Source: Pseudomonas putida
GTDB lineage: Bacteria; Pseudomonadota; Gammaproteobacteria; Pseudomonadales; Pseudomonadaceae
NCBI RefSeq assembly: GCF_002025705.1
Contig: NZ_CP018846.1
Span: 797,501-861,500, forward strand
Direction of reading: 5' to 3'
Length of the DNA stretch: 64,000 nt
In this document: piece by piece, positions 1 through 8,771 of the stretch
Layout: the number at the start of each line of letters is the position of its first letter
How positions within the stretch are numbered: position 1 is the stretch's first letter
Notes under the pieces: model-generated
The model's input: the letters and a program-made list of their open reading frames with translations, nothing else
Database searches by the model: none
Told to the model about the DNA's origin: nothing
Made by a program: the position numbers and the translations under genes

Positions 1-405
1 TGTGATGACGCAGTGGTGGGGGTTGGGCAGCTTGGCCGCTTGGCATTGGCTTTTGTACGTGAAGCGCCCTCTGCCATGGAGGCTATTGAAAGTGCGCTGA
101 GTGATGTGCTTACAGCAGTGCCCGGTGCCCGCTTGATCGAAGCAACCCCCGACTTGGTGGGGCTTACTGATGTAGCTGAAATCATCGGTGTGTCACGGCA
201 AAACATGCGCAAGTTGATGCTTTCGCATATGTACAGTTTCCCGACACCAATCCATGAGGGCAGTACATCGCTCTGGCATCTTGCGGATGTTCTGATGTGG
301 CTGCAGGCGCGGGGAAGTTACGCTATTGGTCAGGACATTGTAGAACTGGCCAGGGTTGCAATGTCAGTCAATGTGTCCCGAGCGCATCAACGCATTTTTG
401 GTTGA
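1..405 (+). CDS. Helix-turn-helix DNA-binding protein, 5' end outside window
   Basis: The reading frame is open to the first base, so the N-terminus is missing; a GTG at 13 exists but the upstream codons read through. The visible C-terminal part contains a segment (GLTDVAEIIGVSRQNMRKL) typical of an AlpA/MerR-like helix-turn-helix in which the second helix contacts DNA. It is followed by a short stretch with paired tryptophans. The target and effector cannot be seen. It ends 27 bases before the convergent DUF4917 gene. The family resemblance is to small predicted transcriptional regulators found in pseudomonads; the function is unknown. Confidence 0.6.
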   Translation, partial: CDDAVVGVGQLGRLALAFVREAPSAMEAIESALSDVLTAVPGARLIEATPDLVGLTDVAEIIGVSRQNMRKLMLSHMYSFPTPIHEGSTSLWHLADVLMWLQARGSYAIGQDIVELARVAMSVNVSRAHQRIFG

Positions 406-432
406 GCGTCTAACGCGTATCGAGCCCGTCAT

Positions 433-1443
433 CTAGCGACGCGCTGACGGAACCTCGATCGCCAATCCCTCAAGCCCCAACGGGTGCGTGCTGGCATCGA
501 AGAAGTGCAGTGCCGCCCCCGTCATGTCCCCGAACCGCTCGACAAAATGCTGCTTCTGGTTCAGCACAGAAGCCTCGCTCAATGGCCGGATGGCAATCGA
601 CAGATGAGCCGGCCGCGCCTGGCGTATGGCTTCGACCAGGTGCTGGTCAGTGCTGTCCAGATGCTGCCCGAACAGGCACATGCCCTGGCTTTCCTGTGCC
701 AGTTGCCCCAACCCCCAGGCCAGGTAGTCCGAGTTGCGGATGGCACGTAGTTTCTCGTCGCTGCGCTCTTCGTTGACGAACAATGGCACCTCACCGGGAA
801 TGTTCACGGCAAAGCCGTCCAGCAACTCGGCGTTTTCGGCGCTGCGCTGGCGGGTGCTGCCGTCGGGCAGCTTGAGCAGGTGCAGCCCGCCGTGCAGGTG
901 CAGCACGCGGGTGCCTTCGCTGCGGGTGCGGCGTACGTCGAAGAAACCTTGCTCGTCGAACAGTGCGGCAAAGCCCTGCGGGTCGTGTTGCAGGGCCCAG
1001 GGCAGGATCAGGTCGTAGTTGCTGGTGTAGACAGTGCGGTACTCGCGCAAGGCCTGGTTGATCGACGCCAGGGTGGCGGCGGGCATCAGCGGCCAGGGTA
1101 GGTGCAGGGTGCGGATGGCGTGGATCAGGCCTTCCTTGATCGAGTAGTAGCGGTTTAACGGCGCGGTGGAGTTGATGGCCAGGGCGGCATTGGCACGCAC
1201 GGTGTGGTTGAGGGTGCTCAACACCGGCTCGAACAGCTCGGTACCCAGCGACTTGAACAGGGCCTGGTCGCTGATCGCCAGGCCTTTCTTGCGCCCGGCG
1301 CGCTGGGCCTCCTCGTACAGCGAGAAGTAGCCGAACGGTTTCCACAGCGCGCGACTGGCGCCGTTGCCCAGCAGCAGTGCGTTGCAGGGGTGGCGCTGGT
1401 TGAGGTCTGGCCAAGAGGCGAGGCGGGCGTCGTGAGCTGGCAT
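433..1443 (-). CDS. DUF4917 family protein with SIR2-like nucleotide-binding motifs
   Basis: A 336-residue protein from the ATG at 1443. A longer frame runs up to 1584, but its extra N-terminus is translated REP sequence, so the shorter start is preferred. Motifs in order: LLLGNGAS (residues 23-30), YTSNYD (139-144), HLHGG (182-186), and a late GQHLDSTDQH segment. This order (Gly-rich loop, T-x-N-Y-D, H-x-H-G, G-x-S-x-x-D-x-H) matches the SIR2-like NAD-binding fold. The family is annotated DUF4917 and has no established function. No partner gene adjoins it: the neighbours are a convergent HTH gene and the divergent glpQ. NAD binding is inferred from motifs only. Confidence 0.75.
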   Translation of the reverse strand: MPAHDARLASWPDLNQRHPCNALLLGNGASRALWKPFGYFSLYEEAQRAGRKKGLAISDQALFKSLGTELFEPVLSTLNHTVRANAALAINSTAPLNRYYSIKEGLIHAIRTLHLPWPLMPAATLASINQALREYRTVYTSNYDLILPWALQHDPQGFAALFDEQGFFDVRRTRSEGTRVLHLHGGLHLLKLPDGSTRQRSAENAELLDGFAVNIPGEVPLFVNEERSDEKLRAIRNSDYLAWGLGQLAQESQGMCLFGQHLDSTDQHLVEAIRQARPAHLSIAIRPLSEASVLNQKQHFVERFGDMTGAALHFFDASTHPLGLEGLAIEVPSARR

Positions 1444-1542
1444 GTGCGGTCCGTTCGGTGGTGCGGGAAACGGCGGGGACTTTAGCATGTCATGCAAGGT
1501 GTGCGAGGGTTGCTGTTTACATTGCCGTCTTGTCTTGCCTGC

Positions 1543-1640
1543 GCCGGCCTCTCGCGGGTGAACCCGCTCCCACAGGATTACCACTTGCTTCAGGGTGGTG
1601 CGATAGCTGTGGGAGCGGTTTTACCCGCGAGGGGGCCGGA
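1543..1640. repeat. REP pair (inverted), GCGGG-type
   Basis: Two copies of the pseudomonad REP palindrome lie head to head: GCCGGCCTCTCGCGGGTG followed by AACCCGCTCCCACAGG at 1543-1575, and its diverged reverse complement at 1607-1640. The pair lies between the divergent DUF4917 and glpQ genes. Confidence 0.85.
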
Positions 1641-1681
1641 ACAGGCAGCACAAGGCCCGCAGGATGAAAGAGGACTTCTCC

Positions 1682-2752
1682 ATGCGCAACCCGCTGCTTC
1701 GCACTATGGCCCTGAGCATGCTGTTGTCGGCGTCACTGGCCTCGGCCAGCGACGGCAAGACCCTGGCCGCGGCCCAAGGTATCCCGTACCCGGCCGTGAT
1801 CGCCCACCGCGGCGCTTCCTACGATTCCCCCGAATCCACCACACCCGCCTACTTGCTGGCCCGTGAACTGGGCGCCGATTATCTGGAACTTGATCTGCAG
1901 CGCACCCGCGACGGCGTACTGGTGGTGGTCCACGATGATGAGCTGTCGCGCACCAGCAACGTTGCCGACCGATACCCTGAGCGCAGGAAAAGCCCGGTGA
2001 GTGCCTTCACCCTCGCCGAGCTCAAGTCGTTGGATGCTGGCAGTTGGTTCAACCGGGCTTATCCGCAACGTGCCCGGCCATCGTTCGAAAAGTTGCCGAT
2101 ATTGACTCTGGATGAAGTCATCGATATCGCCGAAGGCAATCCCGACCGCCACCCAGGCCTTTATATCGAGACCAAGGTACCCAACCAGTTCCCCGGTATC
2201 GAGAAGGACCTGAAGGCACGGCTCGAAGCCCGTGGCTGGCTCGACCGACCGGGGCGGGTGGTGCTGCAGACCTTCGACCGCAACAGCTTGAGGCTGCTAC
2301 ACGAGGCGATGCCCCAGGTGCCGAAGATCCTCTTGCTATGGGTGGGTAACAAAGGTATCGCAGCGGCATCCGGGCAGGATTTCGCCCAGTCGGGCGAGCA
2401 GGACAAAGCCGCTTTCTATGCTCGTCAGCAGCCCAAGGACAAGGAGGAATTCCTGCGCTGGCTCGACCATGCAAAGCAGGCGGGCGCCATTGGCACCGGC
2501 CCGTCAGCCACGCGAACTCACCTGGGTGAGCAGAGTTACAGCGACCTGATCCAGCCGTGGATGAACCAGGCCAATCACGAACGCGGACTGTTGGTTCACG
2601 CCTATACCCTCGATGACAAGGTCGATTTCGACAAGGCCATGAAGTCCGGCGTCGACGGGATCTTTACCAATCGGGCGGGAGAGCTGTTGCGTTTCCAGCA
2701 GCGACCAGTGAAACGCTCCGAACTCGAACAGCTGGAAACCTTGGGTTACTGA
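1682..2752 (+). CDS. glpQ: Glycerophosphodiester phosphodiesterase, periplasmic
   Basis: A 356-residue secreted enzyme that hydrolyses glycerophosphodiesters to glycerol-3-phosphate and an alcohol. The start at 1682 is chosen over an upstream in-frame ATG at 1664 because AGAGGA sits 8 bases before it and the protein then begins with a clean signal peptide (MRNPLLRTMALSMLLSASLA). GDPD hallmarks are present: HRGAS (H42), the E69-x-D71 pair and H84 in VVVHDDEL, and a C-terminal segment ending in DGIFTNR. Length and signal peptide fit the periplasmic GlpQ class rather than cytoplasmic UgpQ. It converges on the SulP gene with a 7-base overlap. Confidence 0.92.
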   Translation: MRNPLLRTMALSMLLSASLASASDGKTLAAAQGIPYPAVIAHRGASYDSPESTTPAYLLARELGADYLELDLQRTRDGVLVVVHDDELSRTSNVADRYPERRKSPVSAFTLAELKSLDAGSWFNRAYPQRARPSFEKLPILTLDEVIDIAEGNPDRHPGLYIETKVPNQFPGIEKDLKARLEARGWLDRPGRVVLQTFDRNSLRLLHEAMPQVPKILLLWVGNKGIAAASGQDFAQSGEQDKAAFYARQQPKDKEEFLRWLDHAKQAGAIGTGPSATRTHLGEQSYSDLIQPWMNQANHERGLLVHAYTLDDKVDFDKAMKSGVDGIFTNRAGELLRFQQRPVKRSELEQLETLGY

Positions 2753-4476
2753 TTATCCAGGCTTGCCTGTGGCTTCTGTTCGGCCACAGGTTCCTTGCGA
2801 CTCCTGTTCCGCCAGACTCGATAAGCCCGTATCCCCGCCCGCACCGAGCCGAAGAGCAATTTTTCTTCCATCTCCCGTGCCATCCCCGAGCGCACCAGCA
2901 TGCGCAGGAAGGTGCCGCGGGCGCGGGCGATGGCGAAGTGGATACCCTGCGCAGTGAGGGTGTCGCGCACCTCGCGCAGGGCGGCGATGCCGCTGACGTC
3001 GATGCTGCTGACCGCTTCCGCATCGAACAGTACCGCCTGAGGCTGGGCCTGGCTTTGCACGGCTTCGAGCAGGCGCATCTTGAAGTAGTCGGCGTTGAAG
3101 AACAGGATCGCGTCGTCGAAGCGGTACACCACCAGGCCCGGCACGGTGCGAGCGTCCTTGTTCTTGCGGATGTCGACCTGGCCTTCGGTACCCGGCAGCC
3201 AGCCGAGCACGGCATCGGTGGGTTGGTAGATGGTGTAGAGCAGGCGCATGATCGCCAGGGTCACGGCAAACACGATGCCCGGCAGTACGCCCAGGCCGAG
3301 CACGCCGACCGTGGTCAGCAGGCACAGCCAGAACTCGAAGCGGCTCAGGCGCCTGATGCTGCCCAGCGATTTGATGTCGATCAGGCCCCAGCCGGCCATC
3401 AGCAGCACTGCACCCAGCACCGCCTGTGGGATCCACGCCATTGGTGCGGTGAAGAACAACAAAATCAGGGCGATGACCAGTGCGGCGATGATGCCGACCA
3501 GCTGGCTCTTGCCACCGACCATGTCATTGACCGCGGTGCGCGAATCGGCACCGCTGATGGCAAAACCCTGGGAGATGCCGGCAGCCAGGTTGCTCACGCC
3601 CAGGGCGACGAACTCATGGTTGGCGTTGATCGCATAGCCGTGCCGTGCGGCGAAGCTGCGGGCGGTAAGCATGGCGCTGCAAAAACTCACGGTGGCGATA
3701 CCCAGGGCATCGCGCAGCAGGCTCTTGGTTTCATCCAGGTTGCTGTGTGGCCAGGCAAGCTTGGGGATGCCGGACGGTACCGGCCCGAGAATGGCGACGC
3801 CAAAACGGTCCAGGCCGAGCAGGCCGGCAAGCAGGGTGAAGACTGCGACGGTCACCAGGGCCGCCGGCAGGCGAGGGTAGCGGCGCGGCAGCCAGATCAG
3901 CAGCGCCAGCCCGGCCAGGCCGATGGCCAGTGTCATCCAGTGGATCTCGTTCAGGCGTTGGAAGAAATTCACCACGCTGAGGATGAACCCGTCACCCTCG
4001 ATCTTGAACCCCACCACCTTGGACAATTGCCCGGCAATCAGGCTAAGGCCGATGCCGTTCAGGTAACCGATCAGGATCGGGCGCGAGAAGAAGCTGGCGA
4101 TGAAGCCGGCGCGTGCCAGGCCGGCGACAATCAGCATCACCCCGACCAGCACGGTGACGATCACCGACAGTTCGGCGATGCGATGAGGGTCGCCCATGGC
4201 TAGCGGCGCCACGGCACCGGCGATCATCGCGCAGGTTGCTGCGTCCGGGCCGACCATCAGTTGGCGCGAGCTGCCGATCAGGGCATAGACCATCATCGGC
4301 AGCACGCACGCGTACAGGCCGTATTGCGGCGGCAGCCCGACGATCTGGGCATAGGCGATGGCGATGGGGATCTGGATTGCTGCCACCGAAAGCCCTGCCT
4401 GCAGGTCGGCATGGAACCACTCGCGGCGGTAGTGCAGCAGGTTGGCAAGGCCGGGGAGCCAGCGGGAGAGAAACAT
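2746..4476 (-). CDS. SulP-family anion transporter with STAS domain
   Basis: A 576-residue inner-membrane protein. The N-terminal two thirds are membrane-spanning with the SulP signature region (PIAIAYAQIVGLPPQYGLYA). A cytoplasmic STAS domain follows at about 435-545 (VYRFDDAILFFNADYFKMRL ... SSIDVSGIAALREV). SulP proteins move sulfate, bicarbonate or related anions, usually with Na+ or H+; the substrate here cannot be read from sequence. The start ATG at 4476 has AAAGGA 7 bases upstream. The C-terminal tail is basic and Arg-rich. No carbonic anhydrase or sulfur gene adjoins, so context does not settle the substrate. Confidence 0.9.
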   Translation of the reverse strand: MFLSRWLPGLANLLHYRREWFHADLQAGLSVAAIQIPIAIAYAQIVGLPPQYGLYACVLPMMVYALIGSSRQLMVGPDAATCAMIAGAVAPLAMGDPHRIAELSVIVTVLVGVMLIVAGLARAGFIASFFSRPILIGYLNGIGLSLIAGQLSKVVGFKIEGDGFILSVVNFFQRLNEIHWMTLAIGLAGLALLIWLPRRYPRLPAALVTVAVFTLLAGLLGLDRFGVAILGPVPSGIPKLAWPHSNLDETKSLLRDALGIATVSFCSAMLTARSFAARHGYAINANHEFVALGVSNLAAGISQGFAISGADSRTAVNDMVGGKSQLVGIIAALVIALILLFFTAPMAWIPQAVLGAVLLMAGWGLIDIKSLGSIRRLSRFEFWLCLLTTVGVLGLGVLPGIVFAVTLAIMRLLYTIYQPTDAVLGWLPGTEGQVDIRKNKDARTVPGLVVYRFDDAILFFNADYFKMRLLEAVQSQAQPQAVLFDAEAVSSIDVSGIAALREVRDTLTAQGIHFAIARARGTFLRMLVRSGMAREMEEKLLFGSVRAGIRAYRVWRNRSRKEPVAEQKPQASLDNQ

Positions 4477-4606
4477 GCGTCGTCCTTTCGAAATGTTTCA
4501 CGGATCCATGAAGCATATGCGCCCCAAGCCGTTTCGCTTGCAAGCGAATTAAAACGGAAGACGCCAAATGCGGCCATGGCCCCTGTCAATGAAAGGAGCA
4601 GAAACG

Positions 4607-4631
4607 AAAAAAGGAGCCGTGGGCTCCTTTT
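4607..4631 (-). terminator. Rho-independent terminator downstream of tRNA-Gly
   Basis: GGAGCC/GGCTCC stem with a 3-base loop, flanked by A and T runs. On the minus strand it lies 46 bases past the tRNA 3' end and is followed by a U-run, so it most likely ends the tRNA transcript. Confidence 0.75.
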
Positions 4632-4676
4632 GACAGCGATGACGTTGCTGGAACGCCATGCGGGGAATGCAATGTG

Positions 4677-4750
4677 TGGAGCGGGTAGAGGGAATCGAAC
4701 CCTCAACTAAAGCTTGGGAAGCTTTCGTTTTGCCACTAAACTATACCCGC
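4677..4750 (-). tRNA. tRNA-Gly (anticodon CCC)
   Basis: A full cloverleaf is readable on the minus strand: acceptor GCGGGTA pairs perfectly with TACCCGC; D arm GTTT/AAAC; anticodon stem AAAGC/GCTTT enclosing TTCCCAA, so the anticodon is CCC; T arm GAGGG/CCCTC with loop TTCGATT; discriminator T and an encoded CCA end. It decodes GGG. The gene stands alone between the sulP and phaG genes. Confidence 0.97.
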
Positions 4751-4861
4751 GTCTGCGCTGGACTTTTTACCAGAACCCTCCCTGAAATAGAAGCCCAAGT
4801 TATAAAAAAGCTTGTCGGCGACCCATAACCTGCGGGTGTGGGCTACAGGACGCCGATGCGC

Positions 4862-5749
4862 TCAGATGGCCAATGCATGCTGCCCCTGGGTGTATGAGTT
4901 ACCGCGTTGACGGGACTCGCGCACGGTCGGCTTGAGGAAGCCAAGCATGACGTTGCGGGTGTCTTCACAGGCTGACTTGTTTTCCATGTCGAGGAAGTGG
5001 CCAGCGTCGCGGATCACGCTGAACTGGCTGTTGCCTACGTGCTTGCCGAACTCGCGTGCATCTTCGACAGTGGTGTATTCATCGCGCTCGCCGTTGATGA
5101 ACAGCACCGGAATATCGATGTTGCGCGCACCATTCAATGCCCGTTGCAAATCACGCTGCAGCACTTCGTTGATGTGGAAGTGCATCTGCGCATACTCGTG
5201 GCTGTCCAGGCTGCTGACATGCCGGTAGTTGAAGCGCTTGAACAGTGATGGCAGGTGCTTGCCGATGGTGTCGTTGACCAGGTTGCCGACCTGGTAGCGA
5301 TCGCAGGCGGCCAGGTACTGGCAGCCACGCTCCAGGTAGTCACGCATCGGCTCGTTGATCACCGGCGAGAACGAACTGACCACTGCCTTCTTCACCTGCC
5401 GCGGCTGGTGCGCCAGCGCCAGCAAGGTGCAGGCACCGCCCCAGGAGAAGGACATGACGTGGTCGCACTGGAAGCGCTCGATCAGCTCGAGGAGGATATG
5501 CGCCTCATCCTCCTTGCTGATCAGCCGTTCCTGGCGGTTGTGCGGCTTGGACTTGCCGGCATACGGCTGGTCGTACAGCACAACGTTGAATTGCGGGTGC
5601 AGGTTACGCACCGTCTGGGCGAACGAGGCCGTGGTGGCCAGCGAACCATTGATCAGGATGATCGTCTTCTCGGCCGCATCCGCGCGATAGAACTCCGTGT
5701 AAACCCGATACTGACCTTGGATATCAAGTACAGCGATTTCTGGCCTCAT
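4862..5749 (-). CDS. phaG: PhaG, 3-hydroxyacyl-ACP thioesterase/transacylase for mcl-PHA synthesis
   Basis: A 295-residue alpha/beta-hydrolase recognised as PhaG of the P. putida group. It links de novo fatty acid synthesis to medium-chain polyhydroxyalkanoate by releasing (R)-3-hydroxyacyl groups from ACP for transfer to CoA; the older name is 3-hydroxyacyl-ACP:CoA transacylase and later work describes a thioesterase acting with a CoA ligase. Visible landmarks are the nucleophile elbow SFSWGG (S102), D223 in NGERDEY and H251 in DAGHF, giving a complete triad. AGGAG lies 9 bases before the ATG. It is close to RhlA, but the match to PhaG is near full-length. It is transcribed alone, with a 333-base upstream region. 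Confidence 0.95.
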   Translation of the reverse strand: MRPEIAVLDIQGQYRVYTEFYRADAAEKTIILINGSLATTASFAQTVRNLHPQFNVVLYDQPYAGKSKPHNRQERLISKEDEAHILLELIERFQCDHVMSFSWGGACTLLALAHQPRQVKKAVVSSFSPVINEPMRDYLERGCQYLAACDRYQVGNLVNDTIGKHLPSLFKRFNYRHVSSLDSHEYAQMHFHINEVLQRDLQRALNGARNIDIPVLFINGERDEYTTVEDAREFGKHVGNSQFSVIRDAGHFLDMENKSACEDTRNVMLGFLKPTVRESRQRGNSYTQGQHALAI

Positions 5750-6082
5750 GTCATCGACTCCTGGCGCAAAAAGGGTAATCGCGTCACCTAGGGTGCACGT
5801 TCTTTATGACAGGTAGGCATTTGCCTGGAATAAATCGGGGGCCCTGTGTCGATCCTTCGCACACGTGTCGACGATATTGTTCTGGCGGGCAAATTGCCGT
5901 GCCCCAAGGCATCAAGGCTTTGGGTGGCCGGCAAAAAGTGTCATGAACTGCGGGCGTGACTGGCTGGTCACTCGCGGACTGACGAGTTAGGAGTCAAGCA
6001 GCGGGTCGGGGATCCCGCAAGTGCCGTTTGCGCAAATTTGTGACTCGGGGCGCTCAGCGGTCGTATGCCTGTATTACGGCAT
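5750..6082. other. Non-coding region upstream of phaG
   Basis: No credible ORF is present. It must contain the phaG promoter on the minus strand. Small inverted repeats can be seen (GTGAC...GTCAC near 5955-5975 and GCGGG...TCCCGC near 6001-6018), but no clear sigma-factor signature could be assigned by eye. Confidence 0.5.
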
Positions 6083-6775
6083 TCACACCGAGGCGATTTC
6101 TTCTGCCGTCAGGTCCCTGAATTCCCCGGGTTGCAGGCTCGGATCGAGGCTGATCGAACCCATGCTTTCGCGATGCAGAGCGACCACTTTGTTGTCGAAA
6201 TGGCCGAACATGCGCTTGACCTGGTGATAGCGCCCTTCGACGATTGCCAGCCGCGCCTGGCGCGGGCCGAGGATGTCGAGCCGGGCGGGCAGGGTGGTCA
6301 GGTCTTCGAAGGCGAAATAAAAGCCTTCGTGGAACTTGGCGGCATAGTGCGCGCCGATTTCGTCTTCGGTTTCCACCAGGTAGTGCTTGGGCAACTTGGT
6401 GGTCGGCTGGGTCAGGCGCCGCGACCACTGGCCGTCGTTGGTCAGGATCATCAGGCCAGTGGTATTGAAGTCCAGGCGCCCGGCGATGTGCAGGTCGTCG
6501 CGCAATGCGCCTGGCAGCAAGTCGAGCACGGTGCGGTGCTGCGGGTCTTGCGTGGCGCTGACACAGCCGGTGGGTTTGTGCAGCATCAGGTAGCGGGCGG
6601 GGCGGCCGACCTGCAGCAGTTGATCGTCGACTTCGACGCGGCTGAACTCTCGGACTTCTGCTTTAGGGTCGTTGACCACTTCGCCGTTCACGCGCACACG
6701 GCGCTGCACCAGCAGCAGTTGCACTTGCTGACGGTTGTAGCAGGGCAGGTTGGCGAGGAAACGGTCGAGGCGCAT
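6083..6775 (-). CDS. rsuA: 16S rRNA pseudouridine(516) synthase
   Basis: A 230-residue RsuA-type enzyme that isomerises U516 of 16S rRNA. It has an N-terminal S4 RNA-binding domain (about residues 1-55, MRLDRFLANL ... RRVRVNGEVV) and a catalytic domain with AGRLDFNTTGLMILTNDG carrying the catalytic Asp at 102, the same position as in E. coli RsuA. A late EGRYHQVKRMFGH motif is typical of the RsuA/RluB/E/F group. Length fits RsuA rather than the longer RluB. It stands between phaG and a Cys-rich small gene, with no obvious operon partner. Confidence 0.9.
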   Translation of the reverse strand: MRLDRFLANLPCYNRQQVQLLLVQRRVRVNGEVVNDPKAEVREFSRVEVDDQLLQVGRPARYLMLHKPTGCVSATQDPQHRTVLDLLPGALRDDLHIAGRLDFNTTGLMILTNDGQWSRRLTQPTTKLPKHYLVETEDEIGAHYAAKFHEGFYFAFEDLTTLPARLDILGPRQARLAIVEGRYHQVKRMFGHFDNKVVALHRESMGSISLDPSLQPGEFRDLTAEEIASV

Positions 6776-6821
6776 GGCAGAGAGAAAGCAGAACGGGGAG
6801 GCAGTTTAGCGGTTTTTCACC

Positions 6822-7076
6822 TTAGAGCGGTGCCGGCTTCTTCGCGGGCAAGCCCGCTTCCACAGTATGCTGCTCTGCAGCTTCAAGCTGGTCTTGCACA
6901 GCGGCGCAGCGGGGGCACAGGCACGCCTTGTTGCGCAGCTCGGCAGGCAGGGCCTGGAGCACGGCAGGGTCGATGCTCACGCCGTAGCACCAACAGGCCT
7001 GGGTGGCACTGCGTGGGTCGGCCAGGCTGCACTGGTTGAGGGCGCCACAGGCGGGGCAGTGCTGGGTGTCATTCAT
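6822..7076 (-). CDS. Cysteine-rich CWC-type small protein
   Basis: An 84-residue protein with CPAC near the N-terminus, a CWC pair in the middle and CLCPRC later, a pattern that suggests a zinc ribbon-like fold (the cysteine-rich CWC family). Its role is unknown. The ATG at 7076 overlaps the end of the diguanylate cyclase gene by 8 bases, so translation is probably coupled; a longer frame starting at 7142 lies wholly inside that gene and is not preferred. The last dozen codons (VEAGLPAKKPAPL) are encoded by a REP palindrome, so the C-terminus has been extended into repeat DNA. Confidence 0.7.
   Translation of the reverse strand: MNDTQHCPACGALNQCSLADPRSATQACWCYGVSIDPAVLQALPAELRNKACLCPRCAAVQDQLEAAEQHTVEAGLPAKKPAPL
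6832..6865. repeat. Single REP palindrome overlapping the end of the CWC gene
   Basis: GCCGGCTTCTTCGCGGG followed by CAAGCCCGCTTCCACAG, a standard REP unit with a GCGGG/CCCGC stem. It supplies the last codons and stop of the CWC-type gene. Confidence 0.8.
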
Positions 7077-8559
7077 GTTCGGGTCCGGGTGATTCACTGC
7101 AGACGCGGTTGCGGCCGGCCTGCTTGGCACGATAGAGCGCACGGTCGGCGCGGGTCAGCAGGGCGTGCAGGGTGTCGCCCGGCTGCAAGGCGCTGAGGCC
7201 GATACTGGTGGTCAGGCGCAAGGGTTGATCTTCGTAGCTGAAGGTCAGTTGCTCGGTGCGACGGCGGATCTTTTCCGCCACTTCGATGGCCTGCGGGCCT
7301 TCGGCTTCACGCAGCAGCACGATGAACTCCTCACCGCCCCAGCGGCAGAGTATATCCGACTGCCGCAGGCTACCTTGCAGCACGTTGGCGAACTGGCGCA
7401 GCACTTCGTCGCCTGCCAGATGGCCATGGGTATCGTTGAGCACCTTGAAATGATCGAGGTCGATCAGCAAGGCGACCAGCGCTGCGCAATCGCGCTGAGC
7501 TTCCTGCAGAGCCTGGGCGGCCAGCAGGTCGAAGCTGCGCCGGTTGGGCAGCCCGGTAAGGCTGTCGAGGGTCGCCAGCGCCTCGGTGCTGGCCTGGTGG
7601 CGCCTGAGCATGCCATTGAGCAGCGACAGCACCACCAGGGTGATCATTGCGCAGATCGCCAGGTTCAGGTACAGCGAGTGGCGGATGCGGTCGAGGGCGC
7701 CGGTCTCGCGTTTGTCGACCAGCAGGTACCAGCCCAGTTCCGGCAGTTGCCGCACGTTGAGGAAGTGGCTGTGGCCTTTGCTGTCCTTGTACTCATGGCT
7801 GCCCTCGGTGGGCGTTGGGCGCTGCGCCAGCAAATCACTGAGGTCGGCATTGTCGGTCAAAGGCTGGCCGACCTTCAGGCCGTGGGGGCCACCCTCCGAG
7901 CCGGTCAGAATGACCTTGCCCTTGGCGTCGGTGAAGAACACCGAACGCTGGTAGCGGCGCTGATACGTATCGATCAGCTTGATCACCGCGTCCACGCTCA
8001 GGCCAACCCCGGCGGCGCCGATGAAGCGCTGCTGGTAGTCCAGCACCCGGTAGTTGATGAACACCGTCAGGCTGTCCTGGTTGGCCATGTCCAGGTCGAC
8101 GTTGATCTCATACGGCGCTTTCATCTCGCGCAGTCGGAAGTACCAGGCATCACGCCAGGTGTTCGGTACCACGCGTTTGAGCACGCCCTTGGCCTGGTAG
8201 TAGGTGAGGCTGCGGTCGGAGACGAAAAACGATGTGAAAGTGTCCTGCTTGCCCATCACCTCGCCGAGGAAGCGGGTGATGCGCTGGGTGTCCTGTTCGC
8301 CCGCCAGCACCCAGTCGCGCAGGAAGGTGTCCTGGGCCATCATCGAGGCGATCAGCACCGGGCGGATCAGGTCTTTCTGGATCTCCGAATAGACGGTATC
8401 GGAGGTCAGCGGCAGTTCGGTATTGACGATGCCGTCACGGATCGCACTGCGCGAGGCGAAGTAGCTGATCAGCGATGTGGCAAGGAAGCCGCAGGCCAGC
8501 AACAGCAGCAGGGCAAGGATCAGCGAGCGCTGTGAAAACAGGGCGGAGCGTGAAGGCAT
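7069..8559 (-). CDS. Membrane diguanylate cyclase with extracytoplasmic sensor domain
   Basis: A 496-residue protein: a transmembrane segment at about 12-34, a periplasmic dCACHE-like domain at about 40-290, a second transmembrane segment at about 296-317, then a GGDEF domain. The active-site motif is GGEEF at 408-412, which is catalytically competent. An RxxD inhibitory site (RQSD, 399-402) lies exactly five residues upstream, so product feedback is expected. It makes c-di-GMP from two GTP in response to an unknown periplasmic ligand. There is no EAL domain. The downstream Cys-rich gene overlaps its stop by 8 bases, suggesting one transcript. Confidence 0.9.
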   Translation of the reverse strand: MPSRSALFSQRSLILALLLLLACGFLATSLISYFASRSAIRDGIVNTELPLTSDTVYSEIQKDLIRPVLIASMMAQDTFLRDWVLAGEQDTQRITRFLGEVMGKQDTFTSFFVSDRSLTYYQAKGVLKRVVPNTWRDAWYFRLREMKAPYEINVDLDMANQDSLTVFINYRVLDYQQRFIGAAGVGLSVDAVIKLIDTYQRRYQRSVFFTDAKGKVILTGSEGGPHGLKVGQPLTDNADLSDLLAQRPTPTEGSHEYKDSKGHSHFLNVRQLPELGWYLLVDKRETGALDRIRHSLYLNLAICAMITLVVLSLLNGMLRRHQASTEALATLDSLTGLPNRRSFDLLAAQALQEAQRDCAALVALLIDLDHFKVLNDTHGHLAGDEVLRQFANVLQGSLRQSDILCRWGGEEFIVLLREAEGPQAIEVAEKIRRRTEQLTFSYEDQPLRLTTSIGLSALQPGDTLHALLTRADRALYRAKQAGRNRVCSESPGPEHE

Positions 8560-8771
8560 GATCTTCCCGTGATGTGTGCCGAGGCGCTCATTCTAGTGAG
8601 ATGACAGGCAAATGACTGCATGTTTTTCAGGGTTATTTCGACCTGTATCAAATTATTGCTGAAATGGCACTGCACCTCGGCGCAGTTGTCTGATTCATTG
8701 TCGATGAACGCTTTTTCGTCGACGCTCGCCAGCGCCGCTGTTCGGGCACCTTAGCGGTCCAGGAGGCCGCC

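Noticed and set aside
2938-4203. 421-codon frame on the plus strand opposite the SulP gene
   Set aside because: It is rich in Gln, His, Asp and Ala as expected of the antisense of a GC-rich membrane protein gene and has no family features.
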